Assembly: GCA_031551765.1 (NCBI GenBank)
Contig: JAVBNC010000124.1
Span: 1-23,309 of the forward strand
Direction: 5' to 3'
Length of the DNA stretch: 23,309 bases
Source of the DNA: JAVBNC01 sp031551765
GTDB taxonomy: Bacteria; Desulfobacterota; Desulfovibrionia; Desulfovibrionales; Desulfovibrionaceae
A program made the translations under genes and the position numbers. The first letter of the stretch is position 1. Every line of letters begins with the position of its first letter. This document shows positions 6,460 through 14,019 of this stretch, in pieces. The notes under the pieces are model-generated. The model was not told the origin of the DNA. It worked only from the letters and a program-made list of their open reading frames with translations, and made no database searches.

Positions 6460-7764
6460 ATGTTCAACGTGCATATGGAAATGCTGCCCCGTGAGGATAT
6501 GGAAAAGCTTCAGCTTTCCAGGCTGAAAAATCTTTGCGAACGGGTGTACGCCACGGTTCCCCACTACCGTAAGGCCTTTGACAATGCCGGGATTTCCCCC
6601 GGGGACGTACGCGCGCTTTCCGACCTGGCCAACCTGCCCTACACGGAAAAGCAGGACCTGCGCAATTCCTACCCCTTCGGCATGTTCGCGGTGCCGCGCG
6701 ACACCATCGTGCGCATCCACGCTTCCAGCGGCACCACGGGCAAGGCTTCCGTGGTGGGCTACACCCAGCGGGACGTTGACACCTGGGCGGAAGTGATGGC
6801 CCGCAGCCTGGCCTGCGCGGGCATGACCTGCAAGGACCTGTTGCACAACGCTTACGGCTACGGCCTGTTCACCGGCGGCCTTGGCGCGCACTACGGCGCG
6901 GAACGCCTGGGCGCCACCGTGCTGCCGGTTTCCGGCGGAGCCACCAAGCGCCAGGTGCAGCTGATGCGCGATTTCGGCGCCACGGCCGTGTGCTGTACGC
7001 CGTCCTACATCCTGTTCCTGTACGAAGCCGCCAAGGAAGAGGGCATCGACATCAAGTCCCTGCCCCTGCGCGTGGGCATTTTCGGCGCGGAGCCCTGGAC
7101 CGAGGAAATGCGCGCGGAAATAGAGGAAAAGCTGGGCATTGACGCCCTGAACATCTACGGCCTTTCGGAAGTCATGGGCCCCGGCATTTCCATGGAATGC
7201 CTGGAAGCCAAGAAGGGCATGCACATTTTCGAGGACCACTTTCTGCCGGAAATCATCGACCCGGCCACGGGCAAAACCCTGCCCCACGGCGAAACCGGGG
7301 AGCTGGTGCTGACCACCCTGACCAAGGAAGGCATACCCCTGGTGCGCTACCGCACCCGCGACATCACCTGCCTGGACTACACCCCCTGCGTGTGCGGCCG
7401 CACCCACGTGCGCATGGGCCGCATTCTGGGCCGCAGCGACGATATGCTCATCATTCGCGGGGTCAATGTCTTTCCGCAGCAGATCGAAGGCTTGCTCCTG
7501 GAAATGGAAGGGGCTTCCCCGCACTACGAAATCGTGGTCAGCCGCGAAGGCACCCTGGATGTCATGGAAGTCAAGGTCGAGTTCTCCGAAGAAATGTTTG
7601 TGTCCGACGAAGTGCGCCTCATCCAGCAGCGCGAGCGGGACCTGCAGAAGTCCATCAAGGATTTCCTGGGAGTGACCGCCAAAGTGCGCATGGTGGAACC
7701 CAAGACGCTGAAGCGCTTTGAAGGCAAAGCCATGCGCGTGACGGATTTGCGGAATCAGGGATAA
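6460..7764 (+). CDS. paaK: Phenylacetate-CoA ligase family protein (PaaK-type)
   Basis: An adenylate-forming ligase that activates an aryl acid (phenylacetate or indole-3-acetate are the usual substrates) with ATP and CoA. The AMP/ATP loop SSGTTGKASVVGYT is at about 89-102. FGAEPWTEEMR, NIYGLSEVMGPG and the hinge GRSDDMLIIRGVNVFP follow in order, and the C-terminal Lys lies in KRFEGKAMRV. At 434 aa it is typical. In anaerobes such enzymes can work with keto-acid ferredoxin oxidoreductases in aromatic amino acid fermentation, or in the reverse direction to make ATP; those partners are not in the window. GGGAGG precedes the ATG at a good distance. Transcription probably ends at the hairpin at 7990-8014. 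Substrate specificity cannot be read from the sequence. Confidence 0.93.
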   Translation: MFNVHMEMLPREDMEKLQLSRLKNLCERVYATVPHYRKAFDNAGISPGDVRALSDLANLPYTEKQDLRNSYPFGMFAVPRDTIVRIHASSGTTGKASVVGYTQRDVDTWAEVMARSLACAGMTCKDLLHNAYGYGLFTGGLGAHYGAERLGATVLPVSGGATKRQVQLMRDFGATAVCCTPSYILFLYEAAKEEGIDIKSLPLRVGIFGAEPWTEEMRAEIEEKLGIDALNIYGLSEVMGPGISMECLEAKKGMHIFEDHFLPEIIDPATGKTLPHGETGELVLTTLTKEGIPLVRYRTRDITCLDYTPCVCGRTHVRMGRILGRSDDMLIIRGVNVFPQQIEGLLLEMEGASPHYEIVVSREGTLDVMEVKVEFSEEMFVSDEVRLIQQRERDLQKSIKDFLGVTAKVRMVEPKTLKRFEGKAMRVTDLRNQG

Positions 7765-7773
7765 ATAAAATCA

Positions 7774-7937
7774 GGGGAAGGGAGAAACCTTATGCCCCCG
7801 GAGGGGGCCGGAGCGGTCTTCCGCGCAGGCCAGGCCCGCCAGGGCCTATGGAGCGCAGGGGCCGGGCGTGATCCGGCTTTGCCGGTCACGCATCTACCCG
7901 GCCCCGGAGCGGAAAGGGGAAAGTTTCTCCCTTCCCC
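7774..7937. repeat. Structured multi-hairpin intergenic element
   Basis: An outer stem is formed by 7774-7788 and 7923-7937 (15 perfect pairs; two more form if C7789 is bulged). Inside are hairpins 7813-7824 (gcgg/ccgc), 7832-7847 (aggccc/gggcct), and a long one at 7858-7905: ggggccggg with cccggcccc, plus cgtga/tcacg and ccgg/ccgg around the loop ctttg. The stretch cggagcgg occurs twice, near 7809 and 7905. The whole can fold into a three-arm junction. It begins 10 nt after the paaK stop codon and contains an 11/13 match to the repeat 13-mer. It could be a non-coding RNA, an mRNA 3' structure or a repeat element. No protein is supported here. Confidence 0.6.
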
Positions 7938-7989
7938 CGGCCCCCCTCTCTCTTCAAAGAACTTTGTCGGGGTGGGTTGGTGTATTTGG

Positions 7990-8014
7990 CCGGGGCGGGT
8001 GCCTCGGTTTTTTT
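7990..8014 (+). terminator. Intrinsic terminator of paaK
   Basis: The stem ccggggc (7990-7996) pairs with gcctcgg (8001-8007), with one G-T pair and a gggt loop. It is followed at once by seven T residues (8008-8014). It lies about 225 nt after the paaK stop, beyond the structured element, so that element would be transcribed. The T-run overlaps the TAA stop of the convergent acyltransferase gene. Confidence 0.85.
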
Positions 8015-8834
8015 ATGCCGTCTCTGCGGGAGGCAGGGCCGCTACCGTGCCGCCCCAGGCCAGGAGATGCTTTTCAATGAAATCCAGGGTGGCGGCATGC
8101 TCTTCCTTGCCGTTGCCGCTTATGGTCATGGGCGCGCCAAAACTGATGTGCACCGGCAGTTCCGGCCGTATGGGGCCGTGGTCCTTGAGCAGCCCGAACA
8201 GGCCGTTCATGCCCCAGGCGTCCGTGCGCAGGGCCAGGGGTATGAGCGGCACGCCCGCCTTGCGGGCCAGCTTGGCGCCCATGGAATTGAAGTGCTGCGG
8301 GTCCAGTTCCACGCTGCGGGTGCTCTGCGGGAACACCACCACGGAAACGCCCCTGGCCAGACGCTCGCAGCCGCCTTCCATCACCGCCGCGAAATCCGCC
8401 TTGGGATTGGAGCGCGAAACCACAATGGGGTTGCGCGCGCGCATCACGTGCTTGAAGATCGGGTAGTTCAACAGGCTCTCTTTGACCACGAAGCTGATGG
8501 GACGGTAGGGCTGGAGCAGGCTGGGCAGCACAAAGGTTTCCAGGGTGCTCATGTGGTTGCCCACGAACACGCAGGGGCCTTCCAGGTTTTTGTAGTGGTC
8601 CAGGCCCTCAAAGGTGGCGCGCACGCCGCTGCCTTCCAGGGCCGTCAAAATGTCCAGGCTGGACTGGAACCACTTTTCGTCCGTGTACACGCCCGACTTG
8701 GAGTAGTCCGCGGCTTTTTTCAGAATGCCGCACATATACCAGTAAAAGGAAAGTCCCGGAAAAAGCTTGCGGAAAGGGTGGATAGTCGCTTCCGGGGTTG
8801 TGTAGCCGTTACCGGGAAAAGGGCCGTTGTGCAT
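8013..8834 (-). CDS. Lysophospholipid acyltransferase family protein (PlsC-like)
   Basis: A putative 1-acylglycerol-3-phosphate or related acyltransferase, 273 aa, probably acting at the inner membrane in phospholipid or lipid A synthesis. The family blocks are recognisable but altered. The catalytic NHx4D motif reads NHMSTLET, with His94 followed by Glu99 where Asp is usual, and FPEGTR reads FPQSTRS at 168-174. MGAKLARKAGVPLIPLAL matches the third block. The N-terminal YWYMCGIL segment may be a membrane-associated helix. It lies 21 nt after rarA on the same strand, so it is probably co-transcribed. The acyl donor is unknown. The Asp-to-Glu change keeps an acidic partner, so the protein may well be active. 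Confidence 0.82.
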   Translation of the reverse strand: MHNGPFPGNGYTTPEATIHPFRKLFPGLSFYWYMCGILKKAADYSKSGVYTDEKWFQSSLDILTALEGSGVRATFEGLDHYKNLEGPCVFVGNHMSTLETFVLPSLLQPYRPISFVVKESLLNYPIFKHVMRARNPIVVSRSNPKADFAAVMEGGCERLARGVSVVVFPQSTRSVELDPQHFNSMGAKLARKAGVPLIPLALRTDAWGMNGLFGLLKDHGPIRPELPVHISFGAPMTISGNGKEEHAATLDFIEKHLLAWGGTVAALPPAETA

Positions 8835-8855
8835 GAGTGTTCCTTGAGTAAACGG

Positions 8856-10076
8856 CTACTTGCCGCTTTTTCTGGATTGCAGACGTTTCCACCAGGCGGC
8901 CAGGCGGGCTTCCTCACCGGCTTCCTTGGGATAGTAAAAGCGTTTGCCCTGCACGGCTTCCGGCAGATATTCCTGGTCCACCCAGGCTTCCGGGAAGCTG
9001 TGCGGGTACTGGTAGCCCTTGCCGTAGCCCCAGTCCTTATGCATTTTGGTCACCGGGTTGCGCAGGTGCAGGGGCACGGGCTGCGGCCCGGCCACTTTGA
9101 CTTCCCGCGCCGCGTTGCCGTAGGCCGCGTAGCTGGAATTGCTCTTGCGCGCGAGTGCCAGGTAGACCACGGTTTCCGACATGGGGATAAAGCCTTCCGG
9201 CATGCCCACGAACTCCACGGCCTGCTGGCAGGCCACGGCCAGGGGCAGGGCCTGGGGGTCCGCCAGGCCCACGTCTTCCGAGGCGGAAAGAATGAGCCTG
9301 CGGCAGATGAAGCGCGGGTCTTCCACGCCTTCCAGCAGGCAGGCCAGGTAGTAGAGGGCCGCGTCCGCGTCGCTCCCGCGTATGGACTTGATCAGCGCGG
9401 AAGCCAATTCGTAGTGGCTGTCCCCGCTTTTGTCGTGGCGCATGACCAGGTCGGGCAGGGCTTCGCGTATGCCTTCGACCGTCTGCTTTTCCGGCGGGAG
9501 GACGGCCGCGTATTCGATCAGGTTCAGCAGCGTGCGCGCATCCCCGCCGGACAGGGAAGCCAGCATTTCCAGGCTTTCCTTTTCCAGGGCCAGGTCCTGG
9601 GCCTGCGCGCCCCGGGCCGCCAGGTCCAGCAGTTCCGCCGGGGTAAGCGGGCGCAGCCGCAGCACGTGCAGCCGGGACAATAGCTGGCGGGTGATGCTGA
9701 ACGAGGGGTTTTCCGTGGTGGTGGCCAGCATGGTCACTTCGCCGCTTTCCAGCAGCGGGAGGAAAAAGTCCTGCTGGGCCTTGGAAAAGCGGTGCAACTC
9801 GTCCAGCACCAGCACGTCCGTGCCGCTGAGTATGCGGCGTAGTTGGGTGAGCCCAGCTTCCGGCGCGCTGATGCGGGTGACCTTGCGGCCGTGCGCGTGG
9901 GCGAGCAGAAGCGCCAGCGTGGACTTGCCGCAGCCCGGCGGGCCGTACAGCAAAAGGCTGGGCAGGCGCTTGGCCCGCAGCAGGTTTTCTATGCGGCCGC
10001 GCAGGTGTTCCTGGCCCACAAAGGCGTCCAGCTCTTTGGGCCGCAGGCGTTCCGGCAGCGGGGCGATAATGGTCAC
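8856..10076 (-). CDS. rarA: Replication-associated recombination protein A (RarA/MgsA AAA+ ATPase)
   Basis: A clamp-loader-like AAA+ ATPase that acts at stalled replication forks, related to eukaryotic WRNIP1. The Walker A motif GPPGCGKST is at 45-53. Walker B lies in DVLVLDELHRFSKAQQDF, and the sensor region is ATTENPSFSITRQLLSR. The C-terminal part carries the RarA-specific tetramerisation region (IRGSDADAALYYLA, DPRFICRRL, ASEDVGLADPQAL). At 406 aa it is slightly shorter than the usual 420-450. The start is GTG at 10076, supported by GAGGAT 8 nt upstream. Two 12-bp palindromes lie just upstream and could be operator sites. Confidence 0.96.
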   Translation of the reverse strand: MTIIAPLPERLRPKELDAFVGQEHLRGRIENLLRAKRLPSLLLYGPPGCGKSTLALLLAHAHGRKVTRISAPEAGLTQLRRILSGTDVLVLDELHRFSKAQQDFFLPLLESGEVTMLATTTENPSFSITRQLLSRLHVLRLRPLTPAELLDLAARGAQAQDLALEKESLEMLASLSGGDARTLLNLIEYAAVLPPEKQTVEGIREALPDLVMRHDKSGDSHYELASALIKSIRGSDADAALYYLACLLEGVEDPRFICRRLILSASEDVGLADPQALPLAVACQQAVEFVGMPEGFIPMSETVVYLALARKSNSSYAAYGNAAREVKVAGPQPVPLHLRNPVTKMHKDWGYGKGYQYPHSFPEAWVDQEYLPEAVQGKRFYYPKEAGEEARLAAWWKRLQSRKSGK

Positions 10077-10087
10077 GCAGACATCCT

Positions 10088-10119
10088 CAAAACGTTTTGC
10101 TTGTGCAACGTGCGCACGT
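10088..10119. promoter_or_regulatory. Pair of perfect 12-bp palindromes upstream of rarA
   Basis: CAAAACGTTTTG (10088-10099) and ACGTGCGCACGT (10108-10119) are both perfect palindromes, separated by 8 nt. They lie 12-43 nt upstream of the rarA GTG start. The first is immediately upstream of the ribosome binding site. They may be operator sites for a dimeric repressor. I cannot match either to a known regulator. Confidence 0.4.
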
Positions 10120-10170
10120 CACTGCGGAATGTACGCTAACTTTTGTGATGGATCAATTTTTTGCGGACGG

Positions 10171-10227
10171 GCCGTCTGAAAACGAAAAAAGCCGCTAATA
10201 AGGCGGCTTTTTTCGTTTTCAGGCGGC
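10171..10227. terminator. Bidirectional terminator, 25-bp stem
   Basis: Positions 10171-10195 pair with 10203-10227 (24 of 25; the exception can form G-T) around a 7-nt loop. The inner GC core gccgc/gcggc is flanked by runs of six A and six T on both strands, so it can terminate in either direction. It lies downstream of the symporter gene on the minus strand and should end that transcript before rarA. The stem is longer than termination requires. Confidence 0.85.
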
Positions 10228-10234
10228 GTGAAGA

Positions 10235-10263
10235 GGGCATGAGCGTGTCCGCGCGTCATGCCC
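10235..10263. repeat. 8-bp inverted repeat after the symporter stop
   Basis: gggcatga (10235-10242) and tcatgccc (10256-10263) are perfect complements around 13 nt that can extend the stem by three pairs with one bulged base. It lies 18 nt past the symporter stop (minus strand) and just before the bidirectional terminator. It may stabilise the mRNA 3' end. Confidence 0.4.
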
Positions 10264-10280
10264 ACAACAAGCCTGGGCGG

Positions 10281-11591
10281 TCAGCTGTAGTCCTTTTGAT
10301 AACCGGCCTGGATCACGTCGTCCGGCAGTTCCTTTTCCCAGCGGGCCACGATGAAGGTGGCAATGGCGTTGCCGGCCAGGTTGGTGCCGGTGCGGCCCAT
10401 TTCCAGGATACGGTCCACGCCCATGATCATGAACAGGCCTTCCATGGGCAGGTTAAAGGCCACCACCCCGGCGGAAAGCCCGATAAAGGCCATGCCCGGC
10501 ACCCCGGCGGACCCCTTCTGCACAATGACCATGAACAGGATCATGGAAAGCTGGGTCTGCAGGTCCATGGGGATATGGTACATCTGGGCTATGAACATCA
10601 GGGCCATGCATTTGTACAGGGCCGCGCCGTCCAGGTTGAAAGAATACCCGGTGGGCAGCACAAAGCTGACAATGTGCTTGGGTATGCCGAACTTTTCCAG
10701 CTTTTCCATCAGCAGGGGCAGGGCGGCTTCGCTGGAGCAGGTGGTAATGGCGATAAGCAGGGGTTCCTTGATGACGCGCAGCACCTGAAAGGGGTTGAGC
10801 CGCATGAAGAAGCAGGCCGTCCCCAGTATGAGCACCACGAAAATGACCACGCTCAAATAGAGGGTAAGCACCAGCTTGCCCAGGGGAATGACCAGGGCCA
10901 GGCCGTACTTGCCCACGGTCCAGGCGATAAAGGCGAACACGCCGAAGGGGCTGACCTTCATGACGTAGCCGGTGATCTCGAACATGATCTCCGCCAGCCC
11001 TTCCATGAACCGGTACACGGGCTGCGCCTTTTCCCCGATAGCGGTGATGGCCAGGCCGAAAAAGCAGGAAAAGAACACGATCTGCAGCAGGTTCGCGGTG
11101 CTCAGGGCTTCAAAGATGTTGGTGGGAATGACGGCCAGAATCAGGTCCGTGGTGGAACGGAACGCGGGCGCGGCCTTGCCCGCCGAGTCCGGCGCGGCGA
11201 GCTGGATAAGCTCCACGCCCGTGCCGGGCTTGACGACGTTGGCCAGCACCAGGCCCAGAACCAGGGCGAAGGTGGAGGCAAAGGTGAACCAGATCAAGGC
11301 CTTGCCGCCGATACGGCTGACTTTTTTAAAGTCCCCGGTGGAGGCGATGCCCACGGTCAGGGTGGAGAAAATGAGCGGCACCACGACCATTTTGATCATT
11401 TTGATGAAGGCGTCGCCCACGGGCTTGATGGCAACCCCGTAAGAGGGGAACACATACCCGAACAGAGCCCCCAGCACGAAGGCCCCAAGAATGTATTTTG
11501 CCGGTATGCCGTGTTTTTTCTTTTTTTTGGGGGTCGCCGGAGTATCGGCCAGCTCCGGCGCCACAACCACAGCAATGTTGGTTCCTGACAT
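10281..11591 (-). CDS. Dicarboxylate/amino acid:cation symporter (DctA/GltP family)
   Basis: An inner-membrane secondary transporter of the DAACS family that imports C4-dicarboxylates or glutamate/aspartate with Na+ or H+. At 436 aa it shows about eight membrane helices starting near residue 32, after a Lys-rich cytoplasmic N-terminus (KKKKK at 22-26). Substrate-site motifs are visible: TTCSSEAALP (283-292) in hairpin 1, PTGYSFNLDGAALY (313-326) with the NLDG cation motif, and DRILEMGRTGTNLAGN (393-408). The NLDG and TNLxGN wording is closer to DctA than to GltP, which points to C4-dicarboxylates, but aspartate is also plausible because an aspartate-type aminotransferase is encoded just upstream. 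GGAGGG precedes the ATG. The gap to the aminotransferase stop is 69 nt. Confidence 0.92.
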   Translation of the reverse strand: MSGTNIAVVVAPELADTPATPKKKKKHGIPAKYILGAFVLGALFGYVFPSYGVAIKPVGDAFIKMIKMVVVPLIFSTLTVGIASTGDFKKVSRIGGKALIWFTFASTFALVLGLVLANVVKPGTGVELIQLAAPDSAGKAAPAFRSTTDLILAVIPTNIFEALSTANLLQIVFFSCFFGLAITAIGEKAQPVYRFMEGLAEIMFEITGYVMKVSPFGVFAFIAWTVGKYGLALVIPLGKLVLTLYLSVVIFVVLILGTACFFMRLNPFQVLRVIKEPLLIAITTCSSEAALPLLMEKLEKFGIPKHIVSFVLPTGYSFNLDGAALYKCMALMFIAQMYHIPMDLQTQLSMILFMVIVQKGSAGVPGMAFIGLSAGVVAFNLPMEGLFMIMGVDRILEMGRTGTNLAGNAIATFIVARWEKELPDDVIQAGYQKDYS

Positions 11592-11660
11592 AAAATCCCT
11601 CCTGTTGCGCCCGCGTTAGGCTGCGGACATAGAGTTGCTGTCTTTATCCTGCCGGATCGC

Positions 11661-12866
11661 TCAGGCGAGCTTTTCCAGGAACGCGCGTAGATTGGCCATG
11701 CCCTGTCGCAGTTCTTCCATGGAGGAAGCGTAGGACATTCTGGCGAAACCGGCGCACATAAAGGCAGTGCCGGGCACCAGGGCCACCAGGCCGTGTTCCA
11801 GCAGCGTGGTGCAGAAGGTGATGTCGTCCGTAATGGCCTGCCCTTCAAACGTTTTGCCGATGCAGGGGCGCACGTCGATGAACACGTAGAACGCGCCCTT
11901 GGGTTTGCTCAGGCGCACGTGGGGCATGGTGGAAATTTCCCCGTACACGTAGTCCAGGCGCTTGGCGTATTCCGCCACCATGCGGTCGGCGTCCGGCTGA
12001 GCGTGGCGCAGGGCGCCCACGGCGGCCCACTGCGAGACGGAAGAGGCGCAGGAGGTGTTATGTCCCTGGATATTCCCGATTTTCGCGATCAGCTTGGCGG
12101 GGCCCACGGCGAAACCTATGCGCCAGCCGGTCATGGAGTAGGTCTTGCTGACGCCGTTGATGGTCAGCACCACGTCGCGGGCTTCCGGCGTATCCACCAG
12201 CGGGTTGACGTAGCGGGTGCCGTCGTAAGTCAGCTGCTCATAAATTTCGTCGTTGATGACGATGAACCCTTTCTCTTTGGCCAGCAGGCAGAGTTCGCGC
12301 ATGAACTCGCGGCTGAACACGGCGCCGGTGGGGTTGTGGGGCGTGTTCAGCATGATGGCCACGGTCTTGTCCGTCACGGCGGCCTTTATGTCTTCAATGC
12401 GCGGCATGAAGTTGTTGGCCGTGGTGTCCACCAGCACGGGCACGCCGTCGAACACGTCGATCTGCTCCACATAGCTGACCCAGGCCGGGGTGGTCACGAT
12501 AACCTCGTCGCCGGGGTCCACCAGGGCGGCTATGGTTTCGAACAGAATGGGCTTGGCCCCGGCGCCCACCAACACTCCCTTGGGCTCAAAGGTCAGGCCG
12601 TGGCGGGCTTTGTAATAGTCAATGATCGCGGATTGCAGCTTTTTCAGGCCGGGCGTGGCGGTATATTTGGTCTCGTTGTCCTGAATGGCTTTCAGCGCGT
12701 ATTCCTTGGCCGCGTCCGGAGAAGGGAAGTCCGGTTCGCCCGTGGTAAAGGAAATGACTTTTTTGCCCGCCGCTTTCGCCTGGGCGGCTTTGTCCGCCAT
12801 GGCCCGCGTGGCGGAAGGTTTCAAGCGGAGTATCCGTTGTGCAAAGGGAATGGTTGCTTCTGCCAT
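11661..12866 (-). CDS. Class I PLP-dependent aminotransferase (aspartate type)
   Basis: Transfers an amino group between an amino acid, probably aspartate, and 2-oxoglutarate using pyridoxal phosphate. It is the 401-aa subgroup Ib form: TTGEPDFPSP at 41-50, Y68 (TKYTATPG), LNTPHNPTG (173-181), the PLP-contacting Asp206 in VINDEIYEQL, and the Schiff-base Lys241 in SKTYSMTGWRIGF. AAGGAA precedes the ATG at a good distance. The gene is followed by the symporter gene on the same strand, so import of aspartate or dicarboxylate could feed this step. An RpiR-type regulator is divergent from it. The exact amino acid preference cannot be told from the sequence. Confidence 0.93.
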   Translation of the reverse strand: MAEATIPFAQRILRLKPSATRAMADKAAQAKAAGKKVISFTTGEPDFPSPDAAKEYALKAIQDNETKYTATPGLKKLQSAIIDYYKARHGLTFEPKGVLVGAGAKPILFETIAALVDPGDEVIVTTPAWVSYVEQIDVFDGVPVLVDTTANNFMPRIEDIKAAVTDKTVAIMLNTPHNPTGAVFSREFMRELCLLAKEKGFIVINDEIYEQLTYDGTRYVNPLVDTPEARDVVLTINGVSKTYSMTGWRIGFAVGPAKLIAKIGNIQGHNTSCASSVSQWAAVGALRHAQPDADRMVAEYAKRLDYVYGEISTMPHVRLSKPKGAFYVFIDVRPCIGKTFEGQAITDDITFCTTLLEHGLVALVPGTAFMCAGFARMSYASSMEELRQGMANLRAFLEKLA

Positions 12867-12972
12867 GAGGGGCTTCCTTTACAATGGGTTACAGTGTACG
12901 CGGCCAAGCTGCCGGGAAGGCGGGATAAAATTATTGCGCGGGAAAAGTTTTTGTCTCGATGACGGCTTTCAG

Positions 12973-13016
12973 TAAAATATTTTTTATTAATTTACAATAG
13001 AGTAAAAAATATTTTA
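12973..13016. promoter_or_regulatory. A/T-only 14-bp inverted repeat between aminotransferase and RpiR genes
   Basis: TAAAATATTTTTTA (12973-12986) and TAAAAAATATTTTA (13003-13016) are perfect complements separated by 16 nt. Each is also preceded by 'ag', giving a direct-repeat flavour (agtaaaa twice, 30 nt apart). It stands in a very AT-rich island within GC-rich DNA, about 105 nt before the aminotransferase gene and about 115 nt before the regulator gene. It is a good candidate for an operator, possibly of the RpiR-type protein encoded next door, and for promoter DNA. I could not assign a confident -35/-10 pair. Confidence 0.5.
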
Positions 13017-13129
13017 AAAAAACACCCGGCGTAATGCTCCCCGCTGGCAATCGGCCGCGGATACGGCTATAGAACCGTCAGCGGCAAGGAAACGGTATCT
13101 GCCGGAACCACAGACCCACAGGGGTGACG

Positions 13130-14008
13130 ATGCGACGGAATTTTTTCGCGGCCTTGAAAGAATTCATGGCTTCCGCCAAAGGAACGCGGCGGACGTTCGT
13201 GAGTCTTTTACTGGAGCAGCCTGAAAGCGCCGCGTTCATGACCATTGAAGACTTGGCCAAGGCCGCGGGCATTAGCGCCGGGATGATCTCCCGGATTATC
13301 AGGGAATTGAATTTTGATGGGTTCGCGCACTTTCAAAAGGAACTGCGCCGCGAAGTCAGGAAAGATGTTTCCCCGGTGGCCAGGTTGAAAAAACCGGCCG
13401 CCATCCAGGAAGAGCTTCAGGATTCCTTTGTCAAGGACCAGGAAAACCTGCGCAACGCCGCCCTGATGAATTCCGAGGAAACTCTGCTGAAAGCGGCAAC
13501 TCTAGCCGCCACGGCGCCTTCCGTCCATGTGCTGGGCTTTCGCAGTTCCTATCCTTTGGCTTTTTTCATCGCGCACATTCTTGAGCAGATGCGCGACGCG
13601 GTCACGCTCATGGATTTCAGCACAGGCCGCCTGGTGGAACACCTGCTGGCGCCCCAGCCGAACGACCTGGTTATTGTGGTCGCCTATCCGCGCTATCTGC
13701 GCTCCTGCATTCTGGCGGCGCAGGAAGTCAAACGGGCCGGGAGCCGTCTTCTGGCCATCACCGACAGCCTTTCCTCGCCGCTGGCCCTGTGCGCGGACGT
13801 GGCCCTGGTCGCCCCCTACGAGGGGACCAGCTATTTCAACACGCTGGTCGGACCTTTCAGCGTGGTGAACTGTTTTCTGGCGCAGACGGTAAAAGCGTTG
13901 GGAGCGGACAATAAAGAGCGCCTGGAACGCCTGACAAAGGCCCAGGACCGCTGGAGCCTGCTGATAGACAGCAAGGACGCCTGGCAGCTTACCTTGCCGG
14001 AGGACTGA
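13130..14008 (+). CDS. MurR/RpiR family transcriptional regulator
   Basis: A DNA-binding regulator with an N-terminal RpiR-type helix-turn-helix (about 1-77; core FMTIEDLAKAAGISAGMISR) and a C-terminal SIS domain (about 120-260) that normally binds a phosphosugar. SIS features include HVLGFRSSYPLAFFIAHIL, NDLVIVVAYPRYLRS and RLLAITDSLSSPLALCADV. I chose the ATG at 13130 (292 aa) because AGGGG lies 5 nt upstream; a GTG at 13124 would add two residues. Its divergent position suggests control of the aminotransferase-symporter pair, or of itself. If so the effector may differ from the usual sugar phosphate, but this is inference. It converges with rsmE, the stop codons being only 11 nt apart. Confidence 0.9.
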   Translation: MRRNFFAALKEFMASAKGTRRTFVSLLLEQPESAAFMTIEDLAKAAGISAGMISRIIRELNFDGFAHFQKELRREVRKDVSPVARLKKPAAIQEELQDSFVKDQENLRNAALMNSEETLLKAATLAATAPSVHVLGFRSSYPLAFFIAHILEQMRDAVTLMDFSTGRLVEHLLAPQPNDLVIVVAYPRYLRSCILAAQEVKRAGSRLLAITDSLSSPLALCADVALVAPYEGTSYFNTLVGPFSVVNCFLAQTVKALGADNKERLERLTKAQDRWSLLIDSKDAWQLTLPED

Positions 14009-14019
14009 TACGGCGGAAA

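Noticed and set aside
7792..8466. Plus-strand open frame starting after paaK
   Set aside because: It spans the structured element, the terminator and the antisense of the acyltransferase gene. There is no ribosome binding site pattern or domain.
7977..9683. Long plus-strand open frame (about 568 codons) antisense to the acyltransferase and rarA genes
   Set aside because: Same cause: stop codons are rare opposite GC-rich genes. It starts inside the paaK terminator region and matches nothing recognisable.
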